Assembly: GCA_002346225.1 (NCBI GenBank)
Contig: DDYY01000048.1
Span: forward strand, 1 to 20,012
Reading direction: 5' to 3'
DNA: 20,012 nt
Origin: Bacteroidetes bacterium UBA3022
GTDB lineage: Bacteria > Bacteroidota > Bacteroidia > Chitinophagales > BACL12
Below are positions 16,297-20,012 of this stretch, piece after piece; positions within the stretch are counted from its first letter, which is position 1; each line of letters begins with the position of its first letter. The notes beneath the pieces are model-generated. The model ran no database searches. It was not told the origin of the DNA and worked only from the letters and a program-made list of their open reading frames with translations. Both the position numbers and the translations under genes were made by a program.

Positions 16297-18212
16297 AAAA
16301 TTATCATATATATCTGCTGCTGTTGTCGCTATTGCCGGCATCTTTTGCGCATGCGCAGCTGACAACAGATACTCTCTCCACCGACAGCACGGTAGCGGGC
16401 GACTACCTCGATGCGCCGGTATATACCGAAACGGCTTTTGATGATGGGCTGCAGTTTTTTACTCCGGTAGATACAACCCTGGATTTCCTGCAGCGCTACA
16501 ATCCCGCCCGACGTGCCTGGTTCCCCAAAGCCTATCTGAGCAATCAGGGGGCTCCCGCCACCAGCCGATGGTACCGCGATCAGTCGAGACCGGGATTGCG
16601 CACCGGAAGGGAGCAGTTCGATTATTTCCTCTACCAGCCCGATAGCCTTCCATTTTACCGCACGACCGCGCCTTTTACCGATATCTATTACCTGCTGGGT
16701 CAGTATACGGAGCAGCTTTTTCACATCAAGCATACCCAGAACTTCGGCCGCGACCTGAACCTCGCCGTCGATTTCCAGCGTATGGTATCGCAGGGTTACT
16801 ACCAGCAGGAACGGCATACCTTCAGCAACCTGGCACTTACCGGTTGGTGGCAAACTAAAAACCAACGCTACAAGATTTATGGCGCTTTCCTGTTCCACGA
16901 TATTGTGAATGAAGAAAGCGGAGGCCTGCGACCCGATATGCTCTTTACCACCTTCGAAAGTCCGACCTCACTGGCGGAACCCTGGCTGGAGAATGCCCTT
17001 ACCGACTGGAAGCACCTGCACGGCCGTATTACCCAAACTTTTGATTTTGGGGTCCACCGCGAAGTAGTGACAGAAGAAGATTCCACCTATACCGTCTTTG
17101 TACCCAAGGTGCGGATCCGCAACAGCACAGGTGCCTACAACAAACGCTACCTGTTTGCCGATGCCAGTCTGGACCGCAGCTTTTACAACGATGCCAGTTT
17201 AACCGCCGACACGCTAAAGGCCATCAGCGATATCGACGGATGGTACAACCAGTTCGAAATATTCAGTGTCCCCACTTTCGATTCCACTGGAGTGAACCCC
17301 TTCAACTGGCGCGCGGGTGCCCGTTATGAAGCCGCCGAGCTGTCGGATACGAGGGGGGTGGTCAACCAGGAGCACCTCATTTTGTCTGCCCGCACCCAGC
17401 TCATGCTGCCGGTGGTGGTGCCGCTTGCATTGCAGGCGCAGGGCGATTACGACCTCATCCAGCAGGATGTATTGCTGGCGGCGCAGTTGAACTACGGCGA
17501 CAGTACCCTCCGTTTGGGGCTGGATGCCCGGGTGAGCAGTCTGTTGCCTACTTTATTGCAACGCACCTACAGCGATTTTCGCAGCACCTGGAACAATTCC
17601 TATAACGACCAGCGCAACCTGAGCTTCGGCGTTCGTGCACAATCGCAGCAATGGCGCACGGAACTGACCTTACACCGCCACCAGCTTAACAACTATGTGT
17701 TTTTTACTGCTTTCAGCGATCAACCCAGGGCTGAACCTGTCGCACCGCGCAATATAGCCCTGTGGCAGGTGCAGCTGACCAAACACCTGCAACTGGGCAA
17801 CTTTCATTTCCGGCAAAGTATTGGCTGGCAAAGTGTGGAGCAGCCTACTTTAGGTCCCAACGCATTGAACCTTCCCACCTGGCTGGTAGACCTGAGCTGG
17901 TATTATGAAAAGCAACTGTTCCAGAACGCACTCGGTTTGCAGGCCGGCTTCGACACCTGGTGGGTGAGCGACTATACCGCTGATGCCTACGATCCGGTGG
18001 TGGGTGTGTTCTATGTGCAGAACAGCGAAGTGCTGCGATTCTATCCAGTGACAGATGTATTCATCAATTTCGATATACGTTCCTTTCGGTTTTTCGTGAA
18101 GGCCGACAACATTACCCAGGGCTTATTCGCCAACGGTTATTTCGAAGCACCTGATTACCCGATGCAGAACCGCTCCATCAAGCTGGGCATGAACTGGTAT
18201 GTTTTCTATTGA
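16293..18212 (+). CDS. Putative outer-membrane porin (Porin_10 type), probable ATA start
   Basis: A 639-residue predicted beta-barrel of the Bacteroidota 'putative porin' family. Typical features are the N-terminal export signal, the PFTDIYYLLGQYTEQLFHIKHTQN block, long runs of alternating residues, and a final strand ending SIKLGMNWYVFY with aromatic C-terminus. The first standard start in frame is TTG at 16323, which gives MSLLPASFAHAQ, a signal peptide lacking its basic end and half its core. Reading back in frame restores a full signal: x-K-N-Y-H-I-Y-L-L-L-L-S-L-L-P-A-S-F-A-H-A, where x is ATA at 16293. That ATA overlaps the pnp stop as ATAA, just like the common ATGA overlap. I therefore place the start at 16293, with 16323 and CTG codons at 16314-16322 as alternatives. 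Substrate of the pore is unknown; linkage to pnp could mean nucleoside uptake, an inference. Confidence 0.85.
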   Translation: MKNYHIYLLLLSLLPASFAHAQLTTDTLSTDSTVAGDYLDAPVYTETAFDDGLQFFTPVDTTLDFLQRYNPARRAWFPKAYLSNQGAPATSRWYRDQSRPGLRTGREQFDYFLYQPDSLPFYRTTAPFTDIYYLLGQYTEQLFHIKHTQNFGRDLNLAVDFQRMVSQGYYQQERHTFSNLALTGWWQTKNQRYKIYGAFLFHDIVNEESGGLRPDMLFTTFESPTSLAEPWLENALTDWKHLHGRITQTFDFGVHREVVTEEDSTYTVFVPKVRIRNSTGAYNKRYLFADASLDRSFYNDASLTADTLKAISDIDGWYNQFEIFSVPTFDSTGVNPFNWRAGARYEAAELSDTRGVVNQEHLILSARTQLMLPVVVPLALQAQGDYDLIQQDVLLAAQLNYGDSTLRLGLDARVSSLLPTLLQRTYSDFRSTWNNSYNDQRNLSFGVRAQSQQWRTELTLHRHQLNNYVFFTAFSDQPRAEPVAPRNIALWQVQLTKHLQLGNFHFRQSIGWQSVEQPTLGPNALNLPTWLVDLSWYYEKQLFQNALGLQAGFDTWWVSDYTADAYDPVVGVFYVQNSEVLRFYPVTDVFINFDIRSFRFFVKADNITQGLFANGYFEAPDYPMQNRSIKLGMNWYVFY

Positions 18213-18233
18213 TGTTTCAAAGGAACAGCAACC

Positions 18234-18623
18234 ATGCAGACCATCATTCACTACTTCCTGCACTTCGGATTTCCTTTCTTTATCGCTTACCTCGGGTTTC
18301 GGAAAGATTGGAAAAAAGTATATCTGATTTTGTTGGCCACCATGCTGGTAGATATAGATCACTTGCTGGCTAGTCCGATTTTCGAAGCCCACCGATGCAG
18401 CATTCAGTTCCATCCCTTGCATACCTGGTACGCCATGGTGGGGTATGTGGTGCTGCTCTTTTTCAAAAGGCCTTATAACATCATTGGTATCGGACTGCTC
18501 TTCCACATGCTCACCGATTTAACCGATTGCATGATGACGTATGCAGGATGTCCTGTATGTCTGGAAGATGCCCTTGCCATAGGATTGCTGCGCTTACTGG
18601 CAGGTGCATTGGGCATACATTGA
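18234..18623 (+). CDS. DUF6122-type small integral membrane protein
   Basis: A 129-residue membrane protein with about four hydrophobic segments and no signal peptide. It starts at ATG 18234, 21 bases after the porin stop, with AAGGAACA in front as a fair ribosome site, so it is probably last in the lpxK run. Recognisable family features are the HYFLHFGFPFFIAY start, LATMLVDIDHLLA, RCSIQFHPLHTWYA, and FHMLTDLTDC near the end. The conserved Asp and His residues (VDIDH, HPLH, FHMLTD) resemble the metal-ligand pattern of membrane-bound hydrolases related to the YdjM/LexA-binding inner-membrane family, but that link is only an impression. Function is unknown. Confidence 0.85.
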   Translation: MQTIIHYFLHFGFPFFIAYLGFRKDWKKVYLILLATMLVDIDHLLASPIFEAHRCSIQFHPLHTWYAMVGYVVLLFFKRPYNIIGIGLLFHMLTDLTDCMMTYAGCPVCLEDALAIGLLRLLAGALGIH

Positions 18624-18639
18624 TGCCGCAGGTGGAGCC

Positions 18640-19899
18640 TTAGGTTTTTTGTTTTTTCTTTTTGGCTGCCGGGAACAATACGTTATTCAGAATCAGCCTG
18701 TAGCCTGCCGAGTTGGGGTGCAGGTTCAATTCAGTAGGTGGATCACCCACGTAGTGTTTGTAGTCGGCAGGGTCGTGGCCACCGTAAAAGGTCCAGGTGC
18801 CGTTGCCGTATTCGCCGTGGATATAGCGCGCTTCATTGGCGGGTTTGTTTTCGCCTAAAATCAGCACATTCGATTTGATGAGGTCCTTGCGGTAAGCGGT
18901 GGTCTGTCCGTAAAATCCGGGGATGGTGCGCGTATGACATTGCGTGAGCATGGTAGGCACCGGATCCCACTTCGCAGAAAATTCGAAGAGGGTGAAGAAG
19001 TCCAGCTCCTTGGGCACATTGCGCGTTTTCGAAACATCGATATTGGAGATGGAGTATTCGTAAGGATTGCGGGAAATAACAAAGTTCTCGAAGGCAAAGG
19101 TCTTGGAGAAGTCCAGCTTTTGCTGTGCCTGCGGGTCCATGCCATCACCATCGAACATGGTTTCGCAGATGTCCACGCCTTCTGCCGCCAGGGCGATATC
19201 GTAGGAGTCGGTAGCTGAGCACATGGCAAAGAGAAATCCACCGCCGGTAACGAAGTCGCGGAACTTGGTCACCACCGCCAGTTTCAGTTCCGATACCTTA
19301 TCGAAGCCGAATTCCAGTGCAATCTGTTTGTTCTCCTTTTCCTGTTCCTGGTACCAGGCCTGATTGCGGTAGGCCGCCCAGAACTTGCCGTACTGTCCGG
19401 TGAAATCCTCATGGTGGAGGTGGAGCCAGTCGTATTTGGGCAGCTCACCGCGCAGCACCTCTTCATCGTAAATGACGGTGTAGGGGATTTCCGCATAGGT
19501 CAGTACCAGCGTAACGGCATCATCCCATGGCTGTTTGGTCTTGGGCGAATAGACGGCAATTTTCGGTGCTGTCTCCAGCTTCATCACATCCATGTTCGCC
19601 TCGGGGTCCATGATGCTGCGCACCATATTGTTGTAGGCCGCATCCGGTATCACTTCATACCCCACACCCCGAATGAGGCATTCCTTTTCGAAGGTTTGGT
19701 TGTACTCGAAGCAGAAGCTGCCACCTCGGTAGTTCAGCAACCAGTCGGCCTTACCGCCTTGTTCCAGCACCCAGTAGGTGATGCCATAGGCTTTGAGGTG
19801 GTCTGTCTGGCTTTCGTCCATGGGAACCAGCAAATAGGCTGCCCGCAGAGGCAGGACAGCACAAACAATCAGGAGCAGAAGTAAAGTAGCGCGGCGCAT
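18640..19899 (-). CDS. Exported protein commonly labelled 'asparagine synthetase B', function unknown
   Basis: A 419-residue protein with a signal peptide (MRRATLLLLLIVCAVLPLRA-A). Homologues in Bacteroidota are often named asparagine synthetase B, but nothing here supports that. There is no Cys2 glutaminase end, no SGGxDS ATP pyrophosphatase motif, and the protein is exported. Instead, the middle reads KIAVYSP (near 113), then LPKYDWLHLHHEDF, then FVTGGGFLFAMCSATDSYD with Cys227 at a nucleophile-elbow-like turn. This order resembles class I glutamine-amidotransferase/DJ-1 folds such as ThuA-like or BPL_N proteins; I infer this from pattern only. The C-terminal part has GENKPANEARYIHGEYGNGTWTFYGGHDP, and the tail is Lys-rich (AAKKKKQKT). 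It converges on the DUF6122 gene with 16 bases between. A -7 box lies 52 bases upstream. Confidence 0.8.
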   Translation of the reverse strand: MRRATLLLLLIVCAVLPLRAAYLLVPMDESQTDHLKAYGITYWVLEQGGKADWLLNYRGGSFCFEYNQTFEKECLIRGVGYEVIPDAAYNNMVRSIMDPEANMDVMKLETAPKIAVYSPKTKQPWDDAVTLVLTYAEIPYTVIYDEEVLRGELPKYDWLHLHHEDFTGQYGKFWAAYRNQAWYQEQEKENKQIALEFGFDKVSELKLAVVTKFRDFVTGGGFLFAMCSATDSYDIALAAEGVDICETMFDGDGMDPQAQQKLDFSKTFAFENFVISRNPYEYSISNIDVSKTRNVPKELDFFTLFEFSAKWDPVPTMLTQCHTRTIPGFYGQTTAYRKDLIKSNVLILGENKPANEARYIHGEYGNGTWTFYGGHDPADYKHYVGDPPTELNLHPNSAGYRLILNNVLFPAAKKKKQKT

Positions 19900-20012
19900 G
19901 GCATGAAATTACTCAATTAACGCAAAAAGGAGGTGGTTGGTGTGGGGGCAGCAAATGTAAGAAGGGAACTGCACACAACTACTAGTCAGCCGCTCTTCCA
20001 ATTGTGAAAGAT
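19900..20012. other. Upstream region of the last gene, at the window edge
   Basis: These 113 bases hold the predicted promoter of the minus-strand gene. No reading frame, RNA or repeat is visible. Any gene to the right lies outside the window. Confidence 0.5.
19952..19959 (-). promoter_or_regulatory. -7 box TACATTTG for the 'AsnB-like' gene
   Basis: Minus-strand TACATTTG followed by C fits TAnnTTTG. A TTG lies 16 bases further upstream, close to the usual -33 spacing. The leader would be roughly 45 bases. Confidence 0.55.

Noticed and set aside
18612..18627. Hairpin GGCAT/ATGCC between the DUF6122 gene and the AsnB-like gene as terminator
   Set aside because: Five-bp stem overlapping a stop codon; the T-rich stretch nearby is the Lys-rich coding end of the minus-strand gene, not a terminator tail.
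1..20012. Defence system, CRISPR array, prophage, insertion sequence, tRNA or rRNA
   Set aside because: No transposase, integrase, repeat-spacer array or RNA-gene signature was seen on either strand; all long frames are housekeeping or envelope genes.

Overview
This window reads as chromosomal DNA of a member of the Bacteroidota. Four things point there: a protein ending in a type IX secretion (T9SS) sorting domain, a Bacteroidota-type outer-membrane porin, repeated -7 boxes of the form TAnnTTTG in front of genes, and little sign of Shine-Dalgarno sites. The class or genus cannot be fixed from the sequence. Coding density is high; no gap exceeds about 185 bases. I saw no RNA gene, insertion sequence, phage gene or CRISPR array.

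Layout. Plus strand, 182-4222: a very large secreted Asp-box (VPS10/sortilin-like) beta-propeller protein, then a small DUF481-like envelope protein. A strong hairpin terminator at 4225-4255 lies where the next gene converges. Minus strand, read right to left, 11851-4274: a lipoprotein L,D-transpeptidase, a possible 22-codon leader ORF, a MarC-family membrane protein, the mismatch-repair ATPase MutS, and an 804-residue T9SS cargo protein. Plus strand, 11908-14275: the glycogen branching enzyme GlgB, facing away from the transpeptidase across 56 bases, followed one base later by a small lipoprotein gene; a 9-bp hairpin ends this unit. Plus strand, 14387-18623: lpxK (lipid A 4'-kinase), a purine nucleoside phosphorylase, a putative porin and a small DUF6122-type membrane protein. 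A convergent minus-strand gene (19899-18640) encodes the secreted protein usually mislabelled 'asparagine synthetase B' in this phylum.

Functionally this is housekeeping and cell-envelope territory: lipid A synthesis, peptidoglycan cross-linking, porin, lipoproteins and secreted beta proteins, with DNA repair, glycogen branching and purine salvage. I found no defence system, biosynthetic cluster or other obviously new system. The more interesting signals are small: TAnnTTTG boxes 3-6 bases before several start codons, implying leaderless or nearly leaderless mRNAs; a porin gene whose only sensible start is ATA, in an ATAA overlap with the pnp stop codon; a leaderless-looking micro-ORF and a 28-bp palindrome in the marC leader; and an Asn-to-Asp change at the base-recognition position of the nucleoside phosphorylase.
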